Shown one piece after another: positions 7,369 to 14,943 of a stretch of DNA of 22,467 bases (position 1 is its first letter; each line of letters opens with the position of its first letter). Source of the stretch: Gammaproteobacteria bacterium (GTDB taxonomy: Bacteria > Pseudomonadota > Gammaproteobacteria > Granulosicoccales > Granulosicoccaceae); the NCBI GenBank assembly GCA_019634245.1, contig JAHQVR010000356.1:1-22467 (forward strand). The letters run 5' to 3'. The notes under the pieces are model-generated. The model was not told the origin of the DNA. It did no database searches and saw nothing but the letters and a program-made list of their open reading frames with translations. The translations under genes and the position numbers were made by a program.

Positions 7369-8872
7369 CTACCCGTCGAGCTAGCTCATCCCACAGTTCT
7401 GTTCTGCAATTTCCGGCATCGATATGGCCTTTAAGATACCCGTCAGTCATTAAGGTAATATCTTCCAAGTTGCATCGCTGCACCATACCGGGCCATCGTA
7501 TGGAATCGCACACGCCATTGTTTACGTACTCTTTAATGCACCCTAAAGCGTTGTCCATTTGAGATACCTGGGCCTGTTGCTGCACGGTAGGAACAACCAA
7601 TTCCTTAAAGGGATCATTTTTGGTCGCTTCGAGTTTTTCAACAATAAGTGACGATACCGCATCATCTAACCCTTCGTCATCCAGACAGGTGTCCTTTCTG
7701 ATGAACTCGGCTTTTTTCCCTTGGAAGTTGGCGTCTTCAAATACGGTGACTTTATAACCGTTTAGAACCTTTAGGGAAGAAATTCTATTGTCACTGATAC
7801 CCTTATTAGCTAAATCCGCTGCGTCGTATCGACCCTCTGTGAGTTCCACACTGCCGCCCTTGAAATTACAAAACCCATACACCGTGGCCACTTCGGCCTC
7901 TGCTTTGATTTCTTCGTTTGCATAGGGGTTTTTAGTGACCACTACCGATGAAATTACATCGTTAAACCGATCATCAATTAGGCATGCATCATTTTGGCGT
8001 AATGTGCCCGAACGGCCTCGATAAAAATCATTTTCGAACAGCTCTATTTGATAGCCGTTGTTCACTTGAATGGATGAAATAGAGTTGTTCTTAAGGCCCA
8101 GAGCGCGTAAATCTTCGGAAGTGTATTTGCCTTCTTTTAACGGCAATTTGCTACCCGCATAATTACACTGGGAGAATACGGTCACTGGGGCAACTGATAC
8201 TGTCGGAGTAGTCGGTTTTTTTGGTGGCGTGATTACAGCCGATGCATCTCGTTCAATGCTTAATGAGCTGGTTATATTGTCGAAATTATCATTCGCCAAG
8301 CAGGCATCATTGCGTTGAAGCCGACCCGCTTTACCGCGTAGGAAATCGTGGTCGTATAAGGTGACGGTGTACCCTTGCGGCACTTTTATGGAAGAAATGG
8401 AGTTGTTCGGTAAGCCGCTTTGTTGTAATGCTGAGAAGTTGTAGCTACCGACATCAAATGAGGCGGATCTTCCTGTGTAGTTACAATCGGTGTAGAACGT
8501 CACCAGAGAATCATCAGATCCTGCACTGGGTAACGGTTGGACTACGGTATCTAACGTTTCTCTAATGGAAACAGAGCTAATGAGGTTGTCAAATCGGTCG
8601 TTGACCAAGCAAGGATCTGAGCGGCGCAAGGTGCCATGGCGACCGCTAAAATTGTCATTCTCATAAACCGTTACGGCAAGACCTCGAGGAACTTCGATGG
8701 AGGAAATAGCGTCTTGCGGTATGCCTACTTGTTGGAGTTCTCGGGCGGTGTAGTCGCCTGGTGCAAGGGCGACAGACTGTCCTCGGTAATCACAGTCTGG
8801 GTAGAACACGACATCATTGGCATTTGCACTATATGACAGGAACAGGCAGCAGAGCAGTAAAAGCCGATTCAT
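7349..8872 (-). CDS. Secreted protein with four beta/gamma-crystallin domains
   Basis: I chose the ATG at 8872 because GGAGG stands seven bases before it and the product then starts with a clear signal peptide (MNRLLLLCC... to about residue 19); the frame stays open upstream to 9016 but that extension has no export signal. The 507-residue product has four tandem domains (about 20-103, 122-206, 229-313, 328-412). Each carries two copies of the (N/D)(N/D)xx(S/T)S calcium-binding signature: 95, 156, 198, 262, 304, 361 and 403 are canonical and the first at 53 is QDAISS. Each domain also has a Cys after its first strand and one in its second half (Asp-Pro/Ala/Thr-Cys-Leu), probably a disulfide. 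A 95-residue tail has four more Cys (445, 455, 467, 489). Known: microbial beta/gamma-crystallins bind calcium and are stabilised by it. Role here is unknown; a periplasmic or extracellular calcium-stabilised protein is inferred. Confidence 0.92.
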   Translation of the reverse strand: MNRLLLLCCLFLSYSANANDVVFYPDCDYRGQSVALAPGDYTARELQQVGIPQDAISSIEVPRGLAVTVYENDNFSGRHGTLRRSDPCLVNDRFDNLISSVSIRETLDTVVQPLPSAGSDDSLVTFYTDCNYTGRSASFDVGSYNFSALQQSGLPNNSISSIKVPQGYTVTLYDHDFLRGKAGRLQRNDACLANDNFDNITSSLSIERDASAVITPPKKPTTPTVSVAPVTVFSQCNYAGSKLPLKEGKYTSEDLRALGLKNNSISSIQVNNGYQIELFENDFYRGRSGTLRQNDACLIDDRFNDVISSVVVTKNPYANEEIKAEAEVATVYGFCNFKGGSVELTEGRYDAADLANKGISDNRISSLKVLNGYKVTVFEDANFQGKKAEFIRKDTCLDDEGLDDAVSSLIVEKLEATKNDPFKELVVPTVQQQAQVSQMDNALGCIKEYVNNGVCDSIRWPGMVQRCNLEDITLMTDGYLKGHIDAGNCRTELWDELARRVANPRLR

Positions 8873-9037
8873 TAGAAATCCTCCAATCCAATTGTGGTTG
8901 ACTACGGGTACAGATGCGCAATCAATGGGTTTTTTACGCTCTGCTTCATGGCTACGAAGCCGAGCGTCATGCAGCGGATAGTCAATCAGTGGTGACAAGC
9001 AGAGCATTTCATACACTCAGACAGGCTTACCGCTCGC

Positions 9038-9054
9038 AATGCTTCCTTAGCATT
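9038..9054. promoter_or_regulatory. Small palindrome overlapping a candidate -10 box
   Basis: AATGCT, a 5-nt spacer, then AGCATT form a perfect 6-bp inverted repeat about 170-180 nt upstream of the crystallin-domain start. Its left edge as read on the minus strand overlaps TATAAT (see the next entry), the arrangement expected of a repressor operator. The arms are short and AT-rich, so chance occurrence is possible. Confidence 0.3.
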
Positions 9055-9057
9055 ATA
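9052..9057 (-). promoter_or_regulatory. Candidate sigma-70 -10 element (TATAAT) for the crystallin-domain gene
   Basis: On the minus strand the hexamer is a perfect TATAAT, preceded by a T. At 17-nt spacing the -35 position reads CACCTA, a poor match to TTGACA, so this would be a weak or activator-dependent promoter if real. Confidence 0.3.
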
Positions 9058-9172
9058 AGAGCGTATGGACGGGCTAGGTGATATTTACTGGATTGATGTG
9101 AAAAATTTAAGCAATTGTTCGCTTGCACTTGACATAAGCCCTGTAAGGCTTCATCGGCGCACAGGGTGAGGC

Positions 9173-10120
9173 TCAAAAAATGGCCAACGCCTTACGCTGC
9201 ATTTCTTGCGTCGTTAACGTTGATTCATCAGCCACTAGTACATAGTGCTGGTGTTGCGCAACCCAGCTTACCACTTGCAATTGGTGCAGCTCGGTGGCGT
9301 TTAAGGGTAACGATTCAATCGATGCCCCTGGCATATAGCAAAAAGCTAATGGCGTTTTGCCTGGTTTTTTGTATACCAACTGAACCAGGATATTTCCCTC
9401 AAAACCAAGCTGTTGTGCTCGGGCAAATTCATAGCCAAATGCAGAAAAATCAGGGATCGCCGTGTTGATTTGATGTTGTCGTTTTAACAAACCCAGTAGC
9501 GTAGTTGCGCTCTCTTTACTATTTTCAGGTAGTGCGGCTACTGTGTTTTCAACATAGAGTGATTGATAGTCAGCAATTCGCTCAACCAATTGTTCATGCT
9601 TTTCACTCGCTGTTGGGTGCTGTGCTAACTGAAAATGGGTAGTTTCGTCTGAAATCGATCCCTGCATACCGGCTATAAATCCTATACCGATACCACCGAG
9701 TAAGCAGGCGGCTAACCCGGTGGCTAGGGGCCAGCCCAAAGACCTTTTGCCGGTATGTCGAGCAAACGGGGTAGATTCTTGTGGTTTGGTTTGGTTCGTA
9801 ACCATACCTCCGCGATCGACAGCTTTGTATTCGCTTGCGGCTGTGCGTAATTCAACGTCAGACTCTCGGTCAGGAGACAGATTCGGTCTATTTTGGTGTG
9901 TGTTGCCCAGTGAGCTCAGTGTGTCTTTGAGTGATTGAGGCACTTCTGCTAGTGGTTGCTGCTCATACGCTTTTTTTATAGGTAAATCGGAGGCTTTCAT
10001 GATGGCGACTGCGTGAGCAAGTTCTGGATCACTTTTCATCACAGACTCAAACTTGATACGCTCCTCGTCGCCCAATCTGCCATCGACAAAATTCATGATG
10101 TCCAGTTCAGAGTATGTCAT
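9173..10120 (-). CDS. Membrane-anchored anti-sigma factor (predicted)
   Basis: The product is 315 residues from ATG 10120; a GTG three bases earlier is an alternative start. The cytosolic N-terminus resembles anti-sigma factors (NFVDGRLGDEER...SDPELA, about residues 10-36) but lacks the HxxxCxxC zinc motif of ZAS-type proteins. A single transmembrane helix lies at about 128-152, preceded by a Lys/Arg-containing segment. The periplasmic C-terminal part ends with a VVSWVAQHQHYVLVADES-like segment common at the end of anti-sigma proteins. Its start overlaps the sigma-factor stop (TGATG), with AGAGGAAG as ribosome-binding site, so the two are translationally coupled. Established pattern: such pairs hold an ECF sigma factor inactive until an envelope signal relieves it. 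The signal is not deducible here. Confidence 0.82.
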   Translation of the reverse strand: MTYSELDIMNFVDGRLGDEERIKFESVMKSDPELAHAVAIMKASDLPIKKAYEQQPLAEVPQSLKDTLSSLGNTHQNRPNLSPDRESDVELRTAASEYKAVDRGGMVTNQTKPQESTPFARHTGKRSLGWPLATGLAACLLGGIGIGFIAGMQGSISDETTHFQLAQHPTASEKHEQLVERIADYQSLYVENTVAALPENSKESATTLLGLLKRQHQINTAIPDFSAFGYEFARAQQLGFEGNILVQLVYKKPGKTPLAFCYMPGASIESLPLNATELHQLQVVSWVAQHQHYVLVADESTLTTQEMQRKALAIF

Positions 10121-10827
10121 CACAGTGCTTCCTCTTGACTGTTTGCTGATTTCTTCCCTCTAGAAGAATTTTTCATGGCTTTGCCCAGCGTCATTCGAGC
10201 TCGGGCCAAACGACTCATAATAGTGCCGATAGGAATATCCAATACTTCTGCTGTTTCCTGGTAGGTAAACCCCTCAACACAGATTAGCACTACGACAAGA
10301 CGTTGGGCTTCAGGTAGTGATTCAACCTCTAGTAGAACTTGATGCAAATGCAATTGGAATTCAGGCGAATAGTATTCGTTGTCGGTGGAGTTAATTATCT
10401 CGGCTGATTGGAAGCTCCCGTTGGGTTCGTCAGTTCTTATATTAGAGAACCGATCGTTGTTGAATGAACCAGAACTTCGGATTTGCCTAGACCTTAGTAG
10501 GTTTAGCCAGATACGATGCTCTATGCGAAACAGCCAGCTACGACGCCGGCCCTGATCTCGGTATTGCTCGGCGTTTTCCAATGCTTTCAGGCAAGTTTGT
10601 TGAACAAGATCCTCTGCGTCTGTTTTGTTAGACGTCAAACGTAGCGCAAAACGCCACAAAGCATCCAATTCATCCGCCAAGATGGCAGACATCGATTTTT
10701 CCGTGGTTCCTATAACTTGATTCATAGTGGCGATATACATCGAGGCACGAAGACTGAGCGGCAGCGTTATTTCGACGCTGTCAAGTACCCGAGATTCGTA
10801 TTCGTTTGTTCCGCTTGTTCTCCCCAT
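10120..10827 (-). CDS. ECF-type RNA polymerase sigma factor
   Basis: Sigma region 2 spans about residues 53-116 (DALWRFALRLTSN, DAEDLVQQTCLKAL, RSWLFRIEHRIWLNLLR). Sigma region 4 spans about 165-215 (LPEAQRLVVVL, GFTYQETAEVLDIPIGTIMSRLARAR), the helix-turn-helix that reads the -35 element. Regions 1 and 3 are absent, as in ECF factors. The full open frame is 235 residues; the first 45 have no homology I recognise. Internal ATGs at 10725 and 10692 are plausible true starts, the latter with an upstream GGA element and a length more usual for the family. The stop overlaps the anti-sigma start by one base, giving a two-gene operon. Candidate targets are neighbours such as the crystallin-domain gene or DUF4399 gene, but I could not identify a shared promoter motif. 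Confidence 0.93.
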   Translation of the reverse strand: MGRTSGTNEYESRVLDSVEITLPLSLRASMYIATMNQVIGTTEKSMSAILADELDALWRFALRLTSNKTDAEDLVQQTCLKALENAEQYRDQGRRRSWLFRIEHRIWLNLLRSRQIRSSGSFNNDRFSNIRTDEPNGSFQSAEIINSTDNEYYSPEFQLHLHQVLLEVESLPEAQRLVVVLICVEGFTYQETAEVLDIPIGTIMSRLARARMTLGKAMKNSSRGKKSANSQEEAL

Positions 10828-11020
10828 TAGAATCGTAACAGCTAATAGTTTGGCAAAAACAGACCGGTTCGAAAAAAAATGGAATAAAACGCAACGCTGA
10901 CGTGTTATTGAAAGGCAAGGGTAGTTATAGGCTTCAGATACAGTTCGAATAACGCATAGACCTTTGTTGGATGAGGTGGTCCTGCGCCAGCTCTTCTGCG
11001 TTTAACTAATCGAGGTAGCA

Positions 11021-11455
11021 ATGATCAGTAGAATTTGGAAAATGGGTGGCACCCTAGCGCTGGTTGGGTTGGCTGTGACGAGTGTTGCTCAAAATCTACC
11101 AGTAACTCCGGCGCCAGAAGGGGCCAAGGTCGCGATAATTTCACCAAAAGATGGTGATGTTGTTGAGCGTGAGTTCGTGGTGTTGTTTGGGCTGGAGGGT
11201 ATGGGTGTAGCTCCAGCAGGTATTGATATTGAGGGTACCGGTCATCATCATTTACTGGTTGATCAAACCGAACTTCCTCCCGAAGGGCAACCCATGGGAT
11301 CGCCTCCGATTCATTTTGGTAAAGGTCAGACACAAACCACGCTGACTCTTGACCCTGGCACTCATACGCTTCAATTGATCATGGGTGATAAGCTGCATAT
11401 TCCCCACAACCCTCCGGTGGTCTCTGAACTCATTACCATCAAAGTGAAAGAGTAG
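11021..11455 (+). CDS. Secreted DUF4399-domain protein
   Basis: The product is 144 residues, usual for single-domain DUF4399 proteins. A signal peptide (about 1-23, ending SVAQ) precedes a beta-sandwich-like domain with the family hallmarks: GTGHHHLLVD with three consecutive His (75-77), HFGKGQT (98-104), and DPGTHTLQL plus HIPHNPPV (111-135). Function is unknown. The clustered His suggest a metal site in the periplasm (inference only). The ATG at 11021 has an excellent GAGGT ribosome-binding site five to six bases upstream. It is divergent from the sigma-factor gene across about 190 nt, in which I find no convincing promoter. Confidence 0.9.
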   Translation: MISRIWKMGGTLALVGLAVTSVAQNLPVTPAPEGAKVAIISPKDGDVVEREFVVLFGLEGMGVAPAGIDIEGTGHHHLLVDQTELPPEGQPMGSPPIHFGKGQTQTTLTLDPGTHTLQLIMGDKLHIPHNPPVVSELITIKVKE

Positions 11456-11473
11456 CAGTCTCGACTCTAAGAC

Positions 11474-11505
11474 GGGTTGCGGGTGGCATTACACCCCCGC
11501 AGCCC
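11474..11505. other. GC-rich stem-loop after the DUF4399 gene
   Basis: GGGTTGCGGG (11474-11483) pairs with CCCGCAGCCC (11496-11505) over 10 bp with one G-U pair and a 12-nt loop. No T-run follows on either strand, so it is at best a factor-dependent or non-canonical terminator, or an mRNA end structure. Its last three bases are shared with a second, larger inverted repeat. Confidence 0.55.
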
Positions 11506-11554
11506 AATCTAAACATAACGTTCCACTAACACTGTTCTGAATATTTAGATTGGG
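11503..11554. repeat. Perfect 11-bp inverted repeat between convergent genes
   Basis: CCCAATCTAAA (11503-11513) and TTTAGATTGGG (11544-11554) are exact reverse complements separated by 30 nt. The pair lies between the DUF4399 stop and the glutamine-synthetase stop (11571), so it can fold in either transcript. No U-tract follows. Its left arm shares CCC with the preceding hairpin, making the two folds mutually exclusive at that point. Confidence 0.6.
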
Positions 11555-11570
11555 AATGCGGTTTGAGTTT

Positions 11571-12881
11571 TTAGCAGTCGAGCGTTGTGTCGCGCTCCCA
11601 TTGGGTTAAATGATGCGTGTATTTATTCCAATCATCGGTTTTAAGTTTTATGAAAGCATCGGAAAACTCTTCTCCCATGGCTTTACGCAGTACTTTGTTT
11701 TTTCCAAACAAGCGAACAGCATCCAGTAGGTTTAAGGGTAGCTTTTTTGCCCCCTTTGCCTTATGAGCTTCGGTATACATATCGATGTCTAGTCGTTTTC
11801 CCGGATCGTGATTTTCGTTAATACCATCGAGTCCAGCAGCTAAAATCGCCGACATTAGCAAGTATGGATTAGCAGCGCCGTCTGCAAGCCGAAACTCGAT
11901 GCGACCTGCGTCGGGTATACGAACCATATGGGTTCGATTGTTTCCCCCATAAGTAATGGAGCTAGGTGACCAGGTGGCTCCTGACAGGGTAGGAGGGGCA
12001 TTGATTCTTTTATAAGAATTGACCGTTGGGTTGGTGATAGCGACCAGTGACTCACCATGTTGGATCAATCCACCAAGAAAATGGTAAGCCATGGTAGAGA
12101 GGCCCATTTCATCTTTTTTATCATGGAATAGATTTTTCTTACCCGTCTTACTATCCCAAACCGACAAATGCACATGGCAGCCATTGCCCGTTAAGTTTGT
12201 GAAAGGCTTGGGCATGAAGGTCGCTCTTAAATCGTGTTTTTCGGCGATAGATTTGACCATGAATTTAAAAAAACTGTGTTGGTCGGCGGTGGTGAGTGCG
12301 TCATTAAAATCCCAATTGATTTCGAATTGGCCGTTGGCATCTTCATGATCGTTTTGGTAGGGCGACCAGCCTAATTCAATCATGGTCGTGCAGATCTCGG
12401 AAATGACATCATAGCGACGCATGATGGCTGATTGGTCGTAACAGGGTTTTTCCTGTATGTCACGCGTGTCCGACACAGCTTGCCCATCAGCACTGATCAG
12501 ATGGAATTCAGGCTCGACACCCGATTTCATCAGTAAGCCTTGTTCGTTGGCCTGTGCCATAAGGGTCTTGAGAACATTTCGTGGCGCCTGCGCCACGGGT
12601 TCCCCATCCATCCATGGGTCTCCGGCAATCCAGGCAACCTCCGGCTTCCACGGAAGCTGAATCACGGAATCTGCATCAGGCATCACCATCATATCGGGGT
12701 GGGCTGGTGTCATATCTAACCAGGAGGCAAAACCGGCAAAGCCAGCACCTGATTTCTGCATACCAGAAACAGCTTCGGCTGGCACTAACTTGGCTCGTTG
12801 GGTGCCGAAGATATCCGTGAAGTTAAACAAGAAGAATCGGACTTTGTTATCTCTGGCGTATTTCGCTAGGTCCTTGGCCAT
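11571..12881 (-). CDS. Glutamine synthetase family protein, GlnT/GmaS type
   Basis: The product is 436 residues, typical of the short GlnT/GmaS group rather than the ~470-residue GlnA. Seen: metal-binding GVEPEF (121-126), NDHEDANGQFE (177-187), NGCHVHLS (233-240), a NPTVNSYKR segment, GGNNRT and RIEFRLADGAANPY. Known: the fold ligates an amine to glutamate using ATP. GmaS members use methylamine to make gamma-glutamylmethylamide; GlnT was described as a glutamine synthetase isoform in rhizobia. It is the last gene of a four-gene operon with glutamate-synthase-like subunits, 50 nt after the third, and has its own strong AGGAG site six bases before the ATG. The operon context favours an alkylamine-directed role, but ammonia as substrate cannot be excluded. 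The terminal TLDC residues are unremarkable. Confidence 0.93.
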   Translation of the reverse strand: MAKDLAKYARDNKVRFFLFNFTDIFGTQRAKLVPAEAVSGMQKSGAGFAGFASWLDMTPAHPDMMVMPDADSVIQLPWKPEVAWIAGDPWMDGEPVAQAPRNVLKTLMAQANEQGLLMKSGVEPEFHLISADGQAVSDTRDIQEKPCYDQSAIMRRYDVISEICTTMIELGWSPYQNDHEDANGQFEINWDFNDALTTADQHSFFKFMVKSIAEKHDLRATFMPKPFTNLTGNGCHVHLSVWDSKTGKKNLFHDKKDEMGLSTMAYHFLGGLIQHGESLVAITNPTVNSYKRINAPPTLSGATWSPSSITYGGNNRTHMVRIPDAGRIEFRLADGAANPYLLMSAILAAGLDGINENHDPGKRLDIDMYTEAHKAKGAKKLPLNLLDAVRLFGKNKVLRKAMGEEFSDAFIKLKTDDWNKYTHHLTQWERDTTLDC

Positions 12882-12931
12882 GAGTTCTCCTAGATTGTTA
12901 GTGGTAAATTAAAAGTGGATTAATGAGCTGA

Positions 12932-14254
12932 TTAATTCTTACCGGGTATCCAGTTGGTTCCTGATAGCGGCACTTGAGCCATGGCAGAGGCTTCGACTGT
13001 TAGCGCCACCAAATCTTCTGGTTCGAGGTTTCGAACATGATTTTTACCGCAGGCTCGGGCAATCGTTTGGGCTTCGAGAGTCATTACCTTCAAGTAGTTG
13101 GCCAGCCGGCGTCCAGCCAGTATCGGATCGAGACGCTGTGCCAACTCTGGAATCTGTGTGCTGATACCCGCGGGGTCTTGTCCCTCGTGCCAATCGTCAT
13201 AGGCTCCTGCGGTTGTACCCAATGCATTGTATTCAGCTTCCCATTTTGGATCGTTGTCGCCAATGGCAACGAGTGCGGCTGTACCGATTGAAACCGCATC
13301 TGCACCCAGTGCCATCGCCTTCGCCACATCGGCTCCATTTCGAATACCGCCCGATACGATGAGCTGTACTTTACGGTGCATATCCAAATCTTGTAGTGCT
13401 TGAACCGCAGGTCGAATGCAGGCTAGCGTCGGTTGGCCGACGTGCTCGATAAAGACATCTTGAGTAGCTGCCGTGCCCCCCTGCATACCGTCGACAACAA
13501 TAACATCAGCACCTGCTTTAACGGCAAGTGCTGTGTCGTAATAAGGACGAGCTCCCCCCACTTTTATGTAGATGGGTTTTTCCCATTGAGTTATTTCACG
13601 CAGTTCCAGAATCTTGATTTCCAGATCATCTGGACCAGTCCAATCGGGGTGTCGGCACGCTGAACGTTGATCGATGCCTTTAGGCAAAGAGCGCATTTCA
13701 GCAACCCGATCAGAAATTTTTTGCCCCAACAACATGCCGCCGCCACCTGGTTTTGCGCCTTGTCCAACCACGACTTCTATCGCATCCGCTTTGCGCAGAT
13801 CGTTTGGGTTCATTCCGTAACGTGAGGGCAGGTACTGGTAAACCAATTGATTGGAATGTTCTCGTTCTTCCGGCGTCATCCCACCATCGCCCGTGGTCGT
13901 GGATGTGCCTGCCGCGTTCGCGCCTCTTCCTAGCGCTTCTTTTGCTTGGCCAGAAAGGCTGCCAAAGCTCATGCCTGCAATAGTAATTGGGATCTCGAGC
14001 CTCAGTGGTTTGCTTGCATGTCTGTCACCGAGTACGACATCGGTGCCACAGTGTTCGCGATAACCCTCTAGTGGGTAGCGAGACATGGATGCGCCAAGAA
14101 AGAGTAAATCGTCGAAGTGCGGTAACGCTCGCTTCGCTCCGCCGCCACGAATGGCGTAGATCCCCGATGCAGCGGCGCGACGAATTTCGGACAATGTGTG
14201 CGGGTCGAATGTCGCTGAGTGTCTGGGAAGTGTGCTGGGTTTGCTCTCGGACAT
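12932..14254 (-). CDS. FMN-binding glutamate synthase-like protein (GlxD/MgsC family)
   Basis: The product is 440 residues, a stand-alone version of the FMN barrel of glutamate synthase. Seen: the SFGSLSGQAKEALGRGA start of the barrel (about 96-112), GGMTPEE, GQGAKPGGGG (164-173), KVGGARPYYD (231-240), VVDGMQGGTAATQ (253-265), and the phosphate-binding SGGIRNGADVAKA (301-313). Known: with a glutaminase subunit and a GXGXG subunit this forms N-methylglutamate synthase (MgsABC) or the related GlxBCD complex of uncertain reaction. Odd: the region after SIGTAAL (residues 325-371), where classical glutamate synthases carry the cysteines of a 3Fe-4S cluster, contains no cysteine; the only Cys are at 69, 200, 279 and 402. 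It starts nine bases after the GXGXG gene stop, without a good Shine-Dalgarno, suggesting translational coupling. Confidence 0.93.
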   Translation of the reverse strand: MSESKPSTLPRHSATFDPHTLSEIRRAAASGIYAIRGGGAKRALPHFDDLLFLGASMSRYPLEGYREHCGTDVVLGDRHASKPLRLEIPITIAGMSFGSLSGQAKEALGRGANAAGTSTTTGDGGMTPEEREHSNQLVYQYLPSRYGMNPNDLRKADAIEVVVGQGAKPGGGGMLLGQKISDRVAEMRSLPKGIDQRSACRHPDWTGPDDLEIKILELREITQWEKPIYIKVGGARPYYDTALAVKAGADVIVVDGMQGGTAATQDVFIEHVGQPTLACIRPAVQALQDLDMHRKVQLIVSGGIRNGADVAKAMALGADAVSIGTAALVAIGDNDPKWEAEYNALGTTAGAYDDWHEGQDPAGISTQIPELAQRLDPILAGRRLANYLKVMTLEAQTIARACGKNHVRNLEPEDLVALTVEASAMAQVPLSGTNWIPGKN

Positions 14255-14263
14255 GATTAATAA

Positions 14264-14941
14264 TCAGTACGCGTTGTCAATTTGGAAGTTATAGAGTTTA
14301 CGAGCAGATCCATAGCGACGAAAGTCTTCCGGTTTTGCGTTTATCTCACTTTTCTCAAGTAGAGAAGCCAGGGTTGCCAGATGTTCTTCCGTCATATCTT
14401 TCTCGATGCAATCAGCGCCAAGACTACCGACGCTACCACGAACGTAGAGTTTGGCTTCGTAAATCGAATCTCCGAGTGCATCACCGGCATCGCCACACAC
14501 AACCAGATGTCCCCGCTGTGCCATAAAAGCTGACATATGGCCAACGGATCCGCCAACCACAATGTCGATACCTTTCATCGATATTCCACAACGGGACGAT
14601 GCCTCTCCTTCAATAATTAATAATCCGCCGTGGCCCGTCGCTCCGGCTGATTGGCTAGCGTTTCCTTTGATACGAACCACTCCTGACATCATATTCTCAG
14701 CAACACCAACACCCGCGTGTCCGTTTACGACTACATGGGCGTTCTGATTCATTCCCGCACAATAAAAACCCACATGTCCGTCAATTTCCACAGTTAATTC
14801 GTCAGTCAGTCCACAGGCGATGGCATGTTGTCCCATTGGACTAGTAATTGTCCAATGCGCTTGCTCATTTCCAGTTTGACTGGTTTGCAATGCTTGATTG
14901 ATCTTTCGAAGGTCGAGTTGTTGTAGATCTAATGTGTTCAT
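14264..14941 (-). CDS. GXGXG-domain glutamate synthase-like subunit (GlxC/MgsB family)
   Basis: The start is taken as ATG 14941, two bases after the stop of the glutaminase gene (TAG TC ATG); a longer frame to 14995 overlaps that gene and adds 18 unlikely residues. The 225-residue product has repeated Gly-rich turns (GHVGFYCAGM, GHAGVGVAENMMSG, GSVGHMSAFMAQRG, GDAGDALGD, GSVGSLGADC) that form the right-handed beta-helix of the C-terminal glutamate synthase domain. Known: in glutamate synthase this domain helps shape the ammonia channel between glutaminase and FMN sites; as a separate subunit it does so within MgsABC or GlxBCD complexes. It is the second gene of the four-gene operon. No catalytic residues are expected. 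Confidence 0.92.
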   Translation of the reverse strand: MNTLDLQQLDLRKINQALQTSQTGNEQAHWTITSPMGQHAIACGLTDELTVEIDGHVGFYCAGMNQNAHVVVNGHAGVGVAENMMSGVVRIKGNASQSAGATGHGGLLIIEGEASSRCGISMKGIDIVVGGSVGHMSAFMAQRGHLVVCGDAGDALGDSIYEAKLYVRGSVGSLGADCIEKDMTEEHLATLASLLEKSEINAKPEDFRRYGSARKLYNFQIDNAY

Positions 14942-14943
14942 GA

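Larger units (their letters stand above)
8873..9172. other. 300-nt intergenic region upstream of the crystallin-domain gene
   Basis: This stretch separates the anti-sigma stop from the crystallin-domain gene, both on the minus strand. It contains the GGAGG ribosome-binding site next to the start, an open but probably untranslated frame up to 9016, a candidate -10 box with a small palindrome (entered separately), and weak inverted repeats near 9136-9166 (CCCTGT/ACAGGG and AAGCC/GGCTT) that are too short to call a terminator. I see no RNA gene. Confidence 0.6.

Noticed and set aside
8873..9016. 48-residue N-terminal extension of the crystallin-domain reading frame
   Set aside because: The internal ATG at 8872 has a GGAGG site at ideal spacing and starts a clear signal peptide; the extension has neither.
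10690..10715. GGAAC sequence followed by TC about 16 nt later, resembling an autoregulated ECF promoter
   Set aside because: It lies within or right at the possible start of the sigma gene itself and the -10 part is poor, so it is likely chance.
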